A DNA stretch of 64,000 nt, taken from assembly GCF_900637545.1 (NCBI RefSeq), contig NZ_LR134376.1, forward strand, positions 2,375,001 to 2,439,000, given 5' to 3'. The notes under the pieces are model-generated. The model saw nothing but the letters and a program-made list of their open reading frames with translations. It made no database searches and was not told the origin of the DNA. How positions within the stretch are numbered: position 1 is the first letter of the stretch; each line of letters begins with the position of its first letter. Below, piece after piece: positions 46,176-55,232 of the stretch. The position numbers and the translations under genes were made by a program. The stretch is from Aeromonas encheleia. Lineage in GTDB: Bacteria > Pseudomonadota > Gammaproteobacteria > Enterobacterales > Aeromonadaceae.

Positions 46176-46344
46176 GTGAGGTGCAGTGATCCTTGCCGAT
46201 GAGGGCGCTTCTTTTGGCAAATCATACTGTTATATCGGCGCGCTTCAATCCGCTTCTCATGCCGTTCATGGGAAGGTGGCAGGATCGCGGCAGCCCTTGA
46301 GGAGGCGCAAGCAATGCGGGGATGGCTACGAGGCACAAATAACA

Positions 46345-46371
46345 GGCCCTCCCCCAGGAATGGGGAGGGCC
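46345..46371 (-). terminator. Terminator of the DUF5718 gene
   Basis: A perfect 10-bp stem GGCCCTCCCC/GGGGAGGGCC with a 7-nt loop, followed on the minus strand by TGTTATTTG, 8 nt after the stop codon. Confidence 0.75.
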
Positions 46372-46378
46372 GAGGGGA

Positions 46379-47224
46379 TCAGCGGGTCTTGACCGCCTGC
46401 AGCAGGGCCGAGACGTCCGGGCCGAAGGTGCGACGACGAATGGCGTCCTGGATGTCGAGCTCGCCGTAGCGGCTGGCCGGGTAGACCACCACGCAGGAGG
46501 TGTCGCCGGGCCTGAGGAAGTGAGTCTCGCCGAAGGGGGTGTAGCGGGTGGCGCCTATGCTGATCAGCGCATGGGCCGGGCGGCCCGCCTGGGACAGCAG
46601 CCCCTGGATATGCTCGGCCGGGCCCTCGTCCTGCTGATGGTTGAACTTGTCGATGGCCCAGGCCAGCAGCTGCTGATGGAAATAGCTGTAATCCACCGCC
46701 GCGCTGTCGACCCCGTAGCCATGCAGCTCACCATCGCGCTCCAGATAGCAGGCGATGCGATAGTCATCGAGCTCGCAACCGGCGGCAAACGCACTGAGTG
46801 GCAACAGGTTCTCGGCCAAGCCCTTGCTCTCGGGGCCCCAGTTCTTCTTCTCGCTGATCTTCCTGGCGTTGGGGCGACGGATGGAGCAGTCGTTGTAGGC
46901 GCCGAAGGCGCGGGGATGGATGGCCACCACCTGCTCCCCCGCGTACTCAAGCTCGCACCAGAGCGCCACCTCAGGCTCGATCTGCACCTTCTCATCGCCG
47001 CTCACCGCCGCCTCGGGCAGGAAGATGGCATCACCGCTGAGCGGGAAGACACCGAGCTGGCCCGGATGGGACGGCACATAGAAGGGGAACAGCGCCTTGG
47101 GGGCGACCTTGTCCGTGACCTTGACGGCGACAAAATCGGCCGCCTCACCCGCCTGCTCCAGGTGGCCCGCGAAGTTGCCCGCCACCCCCAATCCGATAAA
47201 GTTGCTCAATTGCGTGATCTGCAT
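46379..47224 (-). CDS. DUF5718 family protein
   Basis: A 281-residue protein with the conserved DUF5718 opening LSNFIGLGVAGNFAGHLEQAGEAADF. Internal strings such as FGAYNDCSIRRPNARKISEKKNWGPESKGL and DVSALLQA at the end look like the fumarylacetoacetate-hydrolase-related fold, but that is only a resemblance. No function is known. GGAG lies 6 nt before ATG 47224. It is a single gene with its own terminator. Confidence 0.85.
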   Translation of the reverse strand: MQITQLSNFIGLGVAGNFAGHLEQAGEAADFVAVKVTDKVAPKALFPFYVPSHPGQLGVFPLSGDAIFLPEAAVSGDEKVQIEPEVALWCELEYAGEQVVAIHPRAFGAYNDCSIRRPNARKISEKKNWGPESKGLAENLLPLSAFAAGCELDDYRIACYLERDGELHGYGVDSAAVDYSYFHQQLLAWAIDKFNHQQDEGPAEHIQGLLSQAGRPAHALISIGATRYTPFGETHFLRPGDTSCVVVYPASRYGELDIQDAIRRRTFGPDVSALLQAVKTR

Positions 47225-47492
47225 CAATGGCTCCACTCGCGTCGGCCCATTCACCGCCGCTGTCGTTGTTCATGGGCGGCACCCTACCGCCAAAGAGGGA
47301 GCTTATTAGAGCACAGCCCCGCCACGGCGCCCAGTCACCCTGCCACGGGCTGTGCGCCAGCCCGACTTTTCAGGTGCTGACTGCACACAAAGACGGCGAT
47401 CGCTCCCAAGCTGCGATCCAGGCGCTTGGGCAAGCCCCGCACTTTTGTTAGTCTGCACTATTAATTTGCCGTTTGAGCGCCAAGTGCACCTC

Positions 47493-48044
47493 ATGAGTAC
47501 ACATTTTCAGGGTCGTTTCGAGGTGGAGTTCAAATACCGCCTGACGGATCGCGCCGCCTTCCTCACCGCCCTCAAAGCCCTCAATCCCGAGGTGATGGTG
47601 GAGGATAATCATGAGCGGGACTGCTACTTCGACACGCCGCACCGGCTCCTGGCCGAGCAGGGCAAGAGCCTGGTGATCCGCACCATGCAGCCCTCCGGCA
47701 TCAGGCTCTGGATCGTCAAGGGACCGGGAGCCGATCGCTGCGAGGCCGTCAACATCACCGATGCCGACAAGGCCATCAGCATGCTGCACAACCTGGGTTA
47801 TCAGCAGGTGCTGACCCTCACCAAGCGGCGCAGCATCTATTTCGTCGGCCCCTTTCACCTGACCCTGGATCATCTGGACGGGCTCGGCGACTTTGCCGAG
47901 CTGGCCATCATGACCGACGAGGAGGCCAAACTGCCTAGCTATCGCCAGCAGTTGCAGGGGCTGGCGGCGCAACTCGCGCTCTCGGCCGACCAGCTGGAGA
48001 CCCGCTCCTATCGCACCCTGTGCGAGCAGCAGAGCGCATTTTGA
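47493..48044 (+). CDS. cyaB: Class IV adenylate cyclase CyaB (CYTH domain)
   Basis: A 183-residue CYTH-fold protein that in A. hydrophila (AC2) makes cAMP from ATP. The N-terminal EVEFK motif (residues 10-14) is the ExExK hallmark. A triphosphate-tunnel set of basic and acidic residues follows (LVIRTMQPSGIRLWIVKGP, LTKRRSIYF, DFAELAIM). The thiamine triphosphatase subfamily shares the fold, but overall sequence fits the cyclase. ATG 47493 gives the family N-terminus; the open frame upstream to 47352 is not conserved. A Nudix gene follows after 17 bp and a GNAT gene after that. Confidence 0.9.
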   Translation: MSTHFQGRFEVEFKYRLTDRAAFLTALKALNPEVMVEDNHERDCYFDTPHRLLAEQGKSLVIRTMQPSGIRLWIVKGPGADRCEAVNITDADKAISMLHNLGYQQVLTLTKRRSIYFVGPFHLTLDHLDGLGDFAELAIMTDEEAKLPSYRQQLQGLAAQLALSADQLETRSYRTLCEQQSAF

Positions 48045-48061
48045 CAAGAGGAACTTGCCCC

Positions 48062-48454
48062 ATGATCGATAAACTCGCCTGGCTGAGCTTCAAGGATGGG
48101 CAGCTGCTGTGCGCCCGCTCCCACGGCAAGGCCATCTACTACATTCCCGGCGGCAAGCGCGAGCCGGGTGAGAGCGACGAGGCCGCGCTGCGGCGGGAGA
48201 TTGAGGAGGAGCTGGCCATCGCCCTGCAGCCTGAGACGCTGCGCTTTGCCTGCGAATTCAGCGCCCAGGCCGATAGCAAGCCAGAAGGGGTACTGGTCAA
48301 CTTGCGCTGCTACACCGGCGAGGCCAGCGGCACCCCCGTGGCCTCGGCGGAGATCGCCGAGCTGCGCTGGCTGGACAGCCGCCATCTGGACCAGGTGTCC
48401 CCGGTCTCCCGCCTGCTGTTTCACTGGTTGGCCGAGCAAGAGCTGATCCGTTAA
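48062..48454 (+). CDS. NUDIX domain hydrolase
   Basis: A 130-residue Nudix protein. The Nudix box is GGKREPGESDEAALRREIEEEL (residues about 32-53), with the REIEEE metal-binding helix intact. The fold continues through LVNLRCYTGEASG and ends in LRWLDSRHL, with the last alpha helix after. Nudix enzymes hydrolyse nucleoside diphosphates linked to another moiety; the substrate is unknown. Start ATG 48062 lies 17 bp after cyaB, so cotranscription is likely. Confidence 0.9.
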   Translation: MIDKLAWLSFKDGQLLCARSHGKAIYYIPGGKREPGESDEAALRREIEEELAIALQPETLRFACEFSAQADSKPEGVLVNLRCYTGEASGTPVASAEIAELRWLDSRHLDQVSPVSRLLFHWLAEQELIR

Positions 48455-48490
48455 TACCCGATGGAGTAGCAAGAGAGATGAGGAGTTTCA

Positions 48491-48997
48491 ATGGAGATCA
48501 TTGAGGTCGATAGCACCAGAGGCATCAAACCGGCGCTGATCACCCTGTTGCAGGACTGCGTGGCCAGTGGCGCATCTGTGGGCTTCCTGCCACCACTGCC
48601 AGAAGAGCTGGGGCTGGAATATTGGCAGGGTATCGAAGCGGATCTGGCCGACGGGGTATGCAGGCTCTGGGTGGCCTTCGATCAGCACCACCTGGTCGGG
48701 GCGCTGCAACTGGCGCTCTGCACCAAGGCGAACGGCGGTCATAGAGCCGAGGTGGAGAAGCTGATGGTACACAGCGAGGCCCGCGGCAAGGGGGTCGGCC
48801 GCGCCCTGATGAACGCCATGGAGCAAGGCGCCCGCGACGCCAAGCGCACCCTGCTGGTGCTGGACTCCCGGGTCGGCGACGTGGCCTCCACCCTCTATCG
48901 CCAGCTGGGTTATCAGGAGGCGGGCCAGATCCCGGACTTCGCTCGCAATGGCGACGGCTCCCTGGCGGCGACCCAGTTCTTCTACAAGCAGCTCTAA
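48491..48997 (+). CDS. GNAT family N-acetyltransferase
   Basis: A 168-residue acetyltransferase. Motif A is EKLMVHSEARGKGVGRALMNAMEQGA (residues about 88-113), and LVLDSRVGDVASTLYRQLGYQEAG forms motif B. The C-terminus TQFFYKQL is typical of a group of antibiotic- or polyamine-type acetyltransferases, but the acceptor is not known. A GAGGAG box precedes ATG 48491. It follows the Nudix gene by 36 bp and may be part of the cyaB unit. A terminator follows at 49051. Confidence 0.88.
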   Translation: MEIIEVDSTRGIKPALITLLQDCVASGASVGFLPPLPEELGLEYWQGIEADLADGVCRLWVAFDQHHLVGALQLALCTKANGGHRAEVEKLMVHSEARGKGVGRALMNAMEQGARDAKRTLLVLDSRVGDVASTLYRQLGYQEAGQIPDFARNGDGSLAATQFFYKQL

Positions 48998-49050
48998 GCA
49001 GCTCTGAATCAGAGGTGGCGTGCGGCCAGGCGCCTGACGCTTGCAACGAC

Positions 49051-49074
49051 AAGGCCAGCCTCGCGGCTGGCCTT
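49051..49074 (+). terminator. Rho-independent terminator after the GNAT gene
   Basis: A perfect 10-bp stem AAGGCCAGCC/GGCTGGCCTT with loop TCGC, then GTTTA. The T tract is short. Confidence 0.75.
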
Positions 49075-49133
49075 GTTTATTGGCTCATTCATTGCTGAAA
49101 TGGCCCCTCCATGGAGACAGGCAAGGAGCCATC

Positions 49134-49445
49134 ATGATATTGGAAGTCGCCCCACTGCAGATCATCCCGGGTCAGAGCGCCGCCTTCGAGCTGGCCTTCG
49201 CCCAGGCCCAGCACATCATCGGCGCCATGCCCGGCTATGGCGGCCACCAGCTGCAGCGTTCATTGACCGATCCCCATCGCTACCTGTTGCTGGTCAACTG
49301 GCGGCGGCTCGAGGATCACACCCGGGGTTTTCGGGGCTCTCCCCAGTACCAGCAGTGGAAGGCGCTGCTGCATCACTTCTACGACCCCTTCCCCACCGTC
49401 GAGCATTTTCAGGCCGTCACCGCGGGCGGATCGGCGGTTACCTGA
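49134..49445 (+). CDS. Antibiotic biosynthesis monooxygenase (ABM) domain protein
   Basis: A 103-residue ABM-fold protein, second of its kind in the window. ILEVAPLQIIPGQSAAFELAFAQAQHIIGAMPGYGGHQLQRS is followed by YLLLVNWRRLEDHTRGFRGSPQYQQWKALLHHFYDPFPTVEHF, close to heme-degrading or YqjZ-like small dimers. GGAG lies 6 nt before ATG 49134. No substrate can be assigned. Confidence 0.85.
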   Translation: MILEVAPLQIIPGQSAAFELAFAQAQHIIGAMPGYGGHQLQRSLTDPHRYLLLVNWRRLEDHTRGFRGSPQYQQWKALLHHFYDPFPTVEHFQAVTAGGSAVT

Positions 49446-49481
49446 TCAACCGTCGACAAGGCCCGCTGATCACTCCATCCC

Positions 49482-50345
49482 TCAGGCCAGCCGCTCTGCG
49501 CGATGTTCAACCTTAGGCTCGGCGAAGGCGGCCTGCGCCGCGATCAGCTGCAACTCGTAGGCATCCGCCTGCCAGGTGCGTAGCAGCACCGCATCCACCG
49601 CCGCATTGGTGCGCTCGAAGGCCGCCACGGCATCAAAGCCGGCCTGCAGGTTCGCCAGCATCAGGGCGCTGATGAGATCCCCCACCCCGACCGGTTGGCG
49701 GGCAAATTCGTAGAGCGGCCGGGCGATCAGATAATCCCCCTCGGCCGTGGCCAGCAGCATCTCGAAACGGCCAGGCTGGCTGGCGGCGCGGCCCAGGTGC
49801 TTGACCAGCACCATCTTGACGCCCCTGGCCAGCAGCCGATGAGCGGCGGCGCGGGTCTGGCTCAAGTCGGCCAGGTGAGTGTCGCACAGGGTCTCCAGCT
49901 CCAGCAGGTTAGGCGCCATGATGTCGGCCACCGGCAGCGCCTGTTCGGTCAGGAAGCGGGTCACGCCGGGGGCGACGATGCAGCCCTTCTCCGGGTGACC
50001 CATCACAGGATCGCAGAAATAGATGGCCTCGGGGTTGGCCGCCTTGACGGCCGCGACCACCGCCAGGATCTCGTCCCCCTGCTCGGCCGAGCCCAGATAG
50101 CCGCTCAGCACCGCATCGCACTGCCCCAGCACCTCGATCTCCATCAGCCCCTTGCAGAGGGCGCCGATGTGACCGACCGGCATCGCCATCCCCTGCCATC
50201 CCGCCTCGTACTGGGTATGGTTGGAGAACTGCACAGTGTTGATGGGCCACACCTCCATGCCGAGACGGCGCATGGGGAACACGGCGGCGCTGTTACCGGC
50301 ACAACCAAAAACCACGTGGGACTGGATAGAGAGAATGCGTTTCAT
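49482..50345 (-). CDS. pdxY: Pyridoxal kinase PdxY
   Basis: A 287-residue ribokinase-family enzyme that phosphorylates pyridoxal in vitamin B6 salvage. [29 protein letters not shown], the NHTQYEAGW substrate lid, YFCDPVMGH and the catalytic base motif [12 protein letters not shown] (Asp in GVGD) are all present. Length equals E. coli PdxY. ATG 50345 matches the family start. It is single, downstream of nothing on its strand. Confidence 0.96.
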   Translation of the reverse strand: MKRILSIQSHVVFGCAGNSAAVFPMRRLGMEVWPINTVQFSNHTQYEAGWQGMAMPVGHIGALCKGLMEIEVLGQCDAVLSGYLGSAEQGDEILAVVAAVKAANPEAIYFCDPVMGHPEKGCIVAPGVTRFLTEQALPVADIMAPNLLELETLCDTHLADLSQTRAAAHRLLARGVKMVLVKHLGRAASQPGRFEMLLATAEGDYLIARPLYEFARQPVGVGDLISALMLANLQAGFDAVAAFERTNAAVDAVLLRTWQADAYELQLIAAQAAFAEPKVEHRAERLA

Positions 50346-50658
50346 GGAAACCACCACAGAAGAAGCATGAGGAAAGCAGGCAATATATCGGATGAAGAGC
50401 GGGCTCTTCCAGCGATTCGCGGCACTTGTCGCCATTTGAGCCGAAAAACTGCGGCCCCATGTTGGATTTTCCACCCTGCTTCCCGCGCAGCTGACCCCTC
50501 TGCCTTGCCGCTTGGCCGGCTGGCACCTCGTCTGCCGGGTGTCTTATGGTGTCTCAATCCTCTTGTTTGATGGCATATGAGAACGATATTTCAACACCCA
50601 GGCCGGATTGGGCATTGAGGCATTGAGGCAAGGAGGAACAGACGAGGAGAAAAGACAG
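50346..50658. other. Gene-free stretch upstream of pdxY
   Basis: About 310 bp, presumably with the pdxY promoter at its left side. No gene or repeat was recognised. The right end abuts the terminator of the DUF429 gene. Confidence 0.5.
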
Positions 50659-50687
50659 GGGCTGCCCGCGAGGGAATGCGGCAGCCC
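50659..50687 (-). terminator. Terminator of the DUF429 gene
   Basis: An 8-bp stem GGGCTGCC/GGCAGCCC. On the minus strand it is followed by CTGTCTTTTC. Confidence 0.65.
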
Positions 50688-50710
50688 GTGTTGAAGGCTT
50701 TGTTGGAGGC

Positions 50711-51466
50711 TCAGTCCCGGACGAAGTGATAGACCCAGCCTTCGTCCAGCGGGAAATCGGCGGGAGCCGAGACCAGCGGCGGCAGAGCCGAGACGCCTCC
50801 CCTGGCGGCATACTGCAGCACCATCAGGGCGCAGAGGGCGGCATCATAGCGATCCGTCCCCGCCAAGACATCCGCCGGCAAACTGGCCGCTATCTCGTCT
50901 CTGGCCAGGGAGGCTCTGCCACCGATCTTGGCCAGCGCCGGATAGACCTCCAGCACGGCGCGATCGGCCAGTGGCACCTGCCTTGGCACCAGTTGCAAGT
51001 CCGCTAGCCGCGGCAGCATGGCGATCGCCAGGGTGGCGTTGTTGCCCAACCTGTCGAAGGTGGCCGAGAGCGGCTTCTTGCCATATTGCCGGTGTAGCCA
51101 GCGCTCGCAGTCGCGGTAGGCGTAAGGGTTGTCTATCTCCCGCTGCGGCACGGCGCACTCGCCTCCCCTGCCCGCCAGCAGATCGGCGAACGCCCGTGGG
51201 AAGGCGAGCGGCGCATCTATCCCCAGGGCCAGCTGCGGACAGGCCAGCACCTGCATCAGGCTCATCTCGTCTTGCAACGCCGGGCGCAGCAATGCGTCAA
51301 GATCCGGGGCAACCCGGGAGCTCAGTCGAAACAGGGGGGAAACGCCAAACCAGTGCAGCCGCTGTTCGCGGGCCTGCCAGCCCACCACGGCCACCGCCTG
51401 GGCGTTGCCCTGCCAGCCTCTCACATCCCAGCCGATGCCGATGGCATCCATATGCTCAGTTGTCAT
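50711..51466 (-). CDS. DUF429 domain-containing protein
   Basis: A 251-residue protein of the DUF429 group, an RNase H-like fold often predicted to be a nuclease. The N-terminus IGIGWDVRGWQGN holds the first acidic strand. LGIDAPLAFPRAFADLL, NPYAYRDCERWLHRQYG and LAGTDRYDAALCALMVLQY carry further acidic positions of the fold. Catalysis has not been shown. ATG 51466 is used; a GTG at 51487 and an ATG at 51451 are alternatives. It is transcribed alone with its own terminator. Confidence 0.83.
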   Translation of the reverse strand: MTTEHMDAIGIGWDVRGWQGNAQAVAVVGWQAREQRLHWFGVSPLFRLSSRVAPDLDALLRPALQDEMSLMQVLACPQLALGIDAPLAFPRAFADLLAGRGGECAVPQREIDNPYAYRDCERWLHRQYGKKPLSATFDRLGNNATLAIAMLPRLADLQLVPRQVPLADRAVLEVYPALAKIGGRASLARDEIAASLPADVLAGTDRYDAALCALMVLQYAARGGVSALPPLVSAPADFPLDEGWVYHFVRD

Positions 51467-51543
51467 CTCAAGATCACTTCTCTGCACGGTCGATGCTGCA
51501 CAGGGTAATGGTTGCCTTCGCTAATGCAAGGCTGGGCCGCGCC

Positions 51544-52107
51544 TTAGAAGGATTTCTTGAAGTTGATGAGTGGCAAGATGGGGAAGATGCCGTTCTCGGC
51601 GTAGTTCGCCAGACCGATCTGCAAGCCATCGAGATGCCTGGTGGCGTTGACGAAGCCAATCTGGAAAGTGGTGCGTTCGGCATAGTTGACGAAGCCGACG
51701 TTGGCCAGGGCGTTGCCCTGGGCGATGTTGACCGCGCCCCAGTTCAGCCCCCGCACGTTGTTGGTCAGGTTGACGAAGCCCAGGTTGAGCCCGGTGTCCT
51801 GCCCGCCATGCCAGTTGACGGCGTTGATGGCGACCCCGCCAAACTGGTGACGCACCCGAGCCGCACCGAAGAAGATGCCGAGCTGCAAGCCGGTGAACTG
51901 ATCCACGTCGGAGAGGGCGAAGACGGGCAAGTCGATTCCCTTCACCTGCCCGGTCCGACCGTACAGGAAGGAGGCGCGCGCCCCCTCGACCTGATGGGAC
52001 GCCGGCAGGTTGATACCGGGCAGCGAGATCTGGACCGGAGTACTGGCCTGGGCGGCGCCGCAGAGGGCCAGCGTGCCGCTGCCAAGCAGCAGGGTGAGCG
52101 ATTTCAT
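51544..52107 (-). CDS. Secreted protein with GLxxGxxN repeats
   Basis: A 187-residue protein with a Sec signal peptide (residues 1-21, cleavage after AQA). From about residue 70, seven degenerate repeats of 14-18 residues follow the pattern GLxxGxxN (GLQLGIFF, GLNLGFVN, GLNWGAVN, VGFVN, IGFVN, GLQIGLAN). These suggest a small beta-solenoid or barrel. It resembles an uncharacterised Vibrio and Aeromonas family (VC2662-like), but I cannot confirm that from memory alone. The location is probably periplasm or outer membrane. Confidence 0.78.
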   Translation of the reverse strand: MKSLTLLLGSGTLALCGAAQASTPVQISLPGINLPASHQVEGARASFLYGRTGQVKGIDLPVFALSDVDQFTGLQLGIFFGAARVRHQFGGVAINAVNWHGGQDTGLNLGFVNLTNNVRGLNWGAVNIAQGNALANVGFVNYAERTTFQIGFVNATRHLDGLQIGLANYAENGIFPILPLINFKKSF

Positions 52108-52418
52108 CGGGGATTCCTTGAGGATCTGAGCATCGGGGCAGCCTACCAGTGCCCGGCCCAGGGTTCGAGGCCGCACCGGCGGCGCTGCGTCACAGCTCGT
52201 CTGAATCCACTCTCACCAAAGACAGCCGATAAATACAGATGAAATTAAAATTCAAACTGAAATTAACATTTCTGTTATTTACATCAAACCACATCTTGTA
52301 ACAATATAGTTAAACGTGTGTTTGAACAGAGCAAGCAACACGTGACCATGGATGACACGTTGTACCCACTCAGGGCCAGTTGGCTCATAACAATACAGTT
52401 CTGCCGAAATGGAGACGC
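52108..52418. other. AT-rich region upstream of phaP
   Basis: About 310 bp between two divergent genes. The right half is unusually AT-rich for the window (A-rich blocks from 52228 to 52330). It presumably contains the phaPCJ promoter and possibly binding sites for a PHA regulator. I cannot fix -35 and -10 boxes with confidence. Confidence 0.5.
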
Positions 52419-52772
52419 ATGATGAATATGGACATACTCAAGAGCTTTACCGAGCAGATGCAAGGCTTTGCCTCCCCCCTCACCCGCTACAACCAGTTGC
52501 TGGCCAGCAATATTGAACAGCTGACCCGTCTGCAACTGGCCTCCGCCAACGCCTATGCCGAGCTGGGCCTGAACCAGTTGCAGGCGGCGGGCAAGGTGCA
52601 GGATGCCCAGAGCCTGGCCGCCCTCGGCACTGTGCAGTTGGAAACCGCCAGCCAACTCTCCCGCCAGATGCTGGATGACATCCAGAAGCTCAACGCGCTC
52701 GGTCAGCAGTTCAAGGAAGAACTGGACGTGCTGACCGCTGATGGCATCAAGAAGACCACGGGCAAGGCCTGA
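52419..52772 (+). CDS. phaP: Phasin PhaP
   Basis: The 117-residue granule-coating protein covers polyhydroxyalkanoate inclusions and limits their fusion. MMNMDILKSFTEQMQGFASPLTRYNQLLASNIEQLTRLQLASANAYAELGLNQLQA is nearly the A. caviae phasin sequence. It is an all-helical amphipathic protein. GGAG precedes the first of two ATG codons at 52419. PhaC follows 90 bp downstream, and the three genes form one operon. Confidence 0.96.
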   Translation: MMNMDILKSFTEQMQGFASPLTRYNQLLASNIEQLTRLQLASANAYAELGLNQLQAAGKVQDAQSLAALGTVQLETASQLSRQMLDDIQKLNALGQQFKEELDVLTADGIKKTTGKA

Positions 52773-52862
52773 TAACCCTGGCTGCCCGCTCGGGCAGCCA
52801 CATCTCCCCATGACTCGATATGACGGGATAGTCCCGCCACGGGCGTGGGTGAAGGAGAGAAC

Positions 52863-54647
52863 ATGAGCCAATCATCGTACGGCCCGCTGTTCGAGGCCCT
52901 GTCCCACTATAACGACAAGCTGCTGACCATGGCCAAGGCCCAGACCGAGCGCACGGCCCAGGCCCTGCTGCAGACCAATCTGGACGATCTGGGCAAGGTA
53001 CTTGAGCAGACCAGCCAGCAGCCCGGGCAGCTGATCCATGCCCAGATGAACTGGTGGCAGGATCAGCTCAAACTGGTGCAGCACACCCTGCTCAAGAGCG
53101 CGGGTCAGGAGAGCGACCCGGTGATCCAGCCGGAGCAAGGGGATCGCCGCTTCAAGGCCGAGGCCTGGAGCGAGCAGCCCATCTACGACTATCTCAAACA
53201 ATCCTATCTGCTGACGGCCAAGCACCTGCTGGCGTCGGTCGACGCGCTGGAAGGCGTGCCCCAGAAGAGCCGGGAGCGGCTGCGTTTCTTCACCCGCCAA
53301 TACCTCAATGCCATGGCCCCCAGCAACTTCCTGGCGACCAACCCTGAGCTGCTCAAGCTGACCCTGGAGTCCGACGGCCAGAACCTGGTACGCGGGCTGG
53401 CGCTCTTGGCCGAGGATCTGGAGCGCAGCGCCGATCAGCTCAACATCCGGCTGACCGACGAGGCGGCCTTCGAGCTGGGGCGGGATCTGGCCCTGACGCC
53501 GGGTCGGGTGGTGCAGCGCACCGAGCTCTACGAGCTGATCCAGTACAGCCCGAGCACAGAGACCGTGGCCAAGACCCCGGTGCTGATCGTGCCCCCCTTC
53601 ATCAACAAGTACTACATCATGGACATGCGTCCCCAGAACTCGCTGGTCGCCTGGCTGGTCGCCCAGGGGCAGACGGTGTTCATGATCTCCTGGCGCAACC
53701 CGGGGCCGGCCCAGGCCAACATCGATCTCGACGACTATGTGGTCGACGGTGTGCTGGCCGCCCTGGATGGCATAGAGGCGGCGACCGGTGAGCGGGAGGT
53801 GCACGGCATCGGCTACTGCATCGGTGGCACCGCCCTGTCGCTGGCCATGGGCTGGCTGGCGGCGCGCCGTCAGAAGCAACGGGTGCGCACCGCCACCCTG
53901 TTCACCACCCTGCTGGACTTCTCCCAGCCGGGCGAGCTCGGCATCTTCATCCACGAGCCCATCATAGCGGCGCTGGAGGCCCAAAATGAGGCCAAGGGCA
54001 TCATGGATGGGCGGCAACTGGCGGTCTCGTTCAGCCTGCTGCGCGAGAACAACCTCTACTGGAACTACTACATCGACAGCTACCTCAAGGGCAAGAGTCC
54101 GGTGGCCTTCGATCTGCTGCACTGGAACGGCGACAGCACCAACGTGGCGGGCAAGACCCACAACAGCCTGCTGCGCCGTCTCTACCTCGAGAACCAGCTG
54201 GTGAAGGGGGAACTCAAGATCCGCCAGACCCGGATAGATCTCTCCAAGGTGAAGACGCCGGTGCTGCTGGTGTCGGCCATCGACGACCACATCGCGCTCT
54301 GGCAAGGCACCTGGCAGGGCATGAAGCTGTTCGGTGGCGAGCAGCGCTTCATCCTGGCCGAGTCGGGCCACATCGCCGGCATCATCAACCCACCGGCCGC
54401 CAACAAGTACGGCTTCTGGCAAAACGATGCCCCCTGCGAGAGCCCGGAGGCCTGGCACGCAGGTGCGACCCATCAGGGTGGCTCCTGGTGGCCCGAGATG
54501 ACCGCCTTCATCAAGGCACGGGACGAGGCGTCGGAGCCCATCCCGGCACGCGAGCCCGGCGAAGGCCTGGCGGCGGCCCCCGGCAGCTACGTCAAGGAGC
54601 GCCTCAACCCCATCTTTACCAAGGCAGCAGAAGAGGTAACAACATGA
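52863..54647 (+). CDS. phaC: Poly(3-hydroxyalkanoate) synthase PhaC
   Basis: A 594-residue class I PHA synthase that polymerises (R)-3-hydroxyacyl-CoA. The lipase-like box GYCIGG places the catalytic Cys at 319. The conserved WRNPGP, HWNGDSTN and GHIAGIINPP regions are present, with the general-base His in the last. Length is identical to the A. caviae enzyme, which makes short-plus-medium chain copolymer, so the same substrate range is likely by inference. AAGGAGAG lies just before ATG 52863. The stop codon overlaps the phaJ start. Confidence 0.97.
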   Translation: MSQSSYGPLFEALSHYNDKLLTMAKAQTERTAQALLQTNLDDLGKVLEQTSQQPGQLIHAQMNWWQDQLKLVQHTLLKSAGQESDPVIQPEQGDRRFKAEAWSEQPIYDYLKQSYLLTAKHLLASVDALEGVPQKSRERLRFFTRQYLNAMAPSNFLATNPELLKLTLESDGQNLVRGLALLAEDLERSADQLNIRLTDEAAFELGRDLALTPGRVVQRTELYELIQYSPSTETVAKTPVLIVPPFINKYYIMDMRPQNSLVAWLVAQGQTVFMISWRNPGPAQANIDLDDYVVDGVLAALDGIEAATGEREVHGIGYCIGGTALSLAMGWLAARRQKQRVRTATLFTTLLDFSQPGELGIFIHEPIIAALEAQNEAKGIMDGRQLAVSFSLLRENNLYWNYYIDSYLKGKSPVAFDLLHWNGDSTNVAGKTHNSLLRRLYLENQLVKGELKIRQTRIDLSKVKTPVLLVSAIDDHIALWQGTWQGMKLFGGEQRFILAESGHIAGIINPPAANKYGFWQNDAPCESPEAWHAGATHQGGSWWPEMTAFIKARDEASEPIPAREPGEGLAAAPGSYVKERLNPIFTKAAEEVTT

Positions 54648-55054
54648 GTGCAGCAACAACCCCCCTGTTCGTCGGCCAGAAGGCCAGCCTGAGCAAGCGG
54701 TTCGGGCCGGCAGAGGTCGGTGCCTTCGCCGGCTTGTCGGAGGATTTCAATCCGCTGCACCTGGACCCGGTGTTTGCCGCCAGCACCCCGTTCGAGCGCC
54801 CCATAGTCCACGGCATGTTGCTGGCCAGCCTGTTCTCCGGGCTGTTGGGCCAGCAGTTGCCGGGAAAAGGGAGCGTCTACCTGGGGCAGACCCTCTCCTT
54901 CAAGCAGCCGGTATTTGTCGGGGAGGAGGTGCTGGCGGAGGTCGAAGTGATCGCCATTCGCGATGACAAACCCATAGTCACCCTGGCCACCCGCATCTTC
55001 ACCCAGAGCGGCGCCCTCGCCGTGACGGGAGAAGCCGTGGTGAAGTTCGGCTGA
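54644..55054 (+). CDS. phaJ: (R)-specific enoyl-CoA hydratase PhaJ
   Basis: A 136-residue hotdog-fold hydratase that feeds beta-oxidation intermediates into PHA by making (R)-3-hydroxyacyl-CoA. The hydratase-2 motif FAGLSEDFNPLHLDPVFA holds the catalytic Asp and His; PIVHGMLLASLFSGLLG follows. The start ATG 54644 overlaps the phaC stop as ATGA, so it is translationally coupled. No phaA or phaB gene is in the window, so the monomer supply here relies on fatty acid oxidation. Confidence 0.97.
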   Translation: MSAATTPLFVGQKASLSKRFGPAEVGAFAGLSEDFNPLHLDPVFAASTPFERPIVHGMLLASLFSGLLGQQLPGKGSVYLGQTLSFKQPVFVGEEVLAEVEVIAIRDDKPIVTLATRIFTQSGALAVTGEAVVKFG

Positions 55055-55076
55055 GATAGGCGCGACATCGCGTAAT

Positions 55077-55110
55077 AATTCAGCCCGGCCCTCGCCAGGC
55101 TGAATTTTTT
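55077..55110 (+). terminator. Rho-independent terminator of the phaPCJ operon
   Basis: A 9-bp stem AATTCAGCC/GGCTGAATT with a 12-nt loop, then a run of six T. Confidence 0.88.
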
Positions 55111-55232
55111 GCCTTGCGCCGAATGTTCCCTTTTTCTGCCCAATCCGGACCTAACCCTTTCCCTGCCGGCCCTAACTGCCTAAAATGGCCGCCCTGCCAC
55201 GTCAGGCATTCATTTAAGCAAGAGGATTTTCC

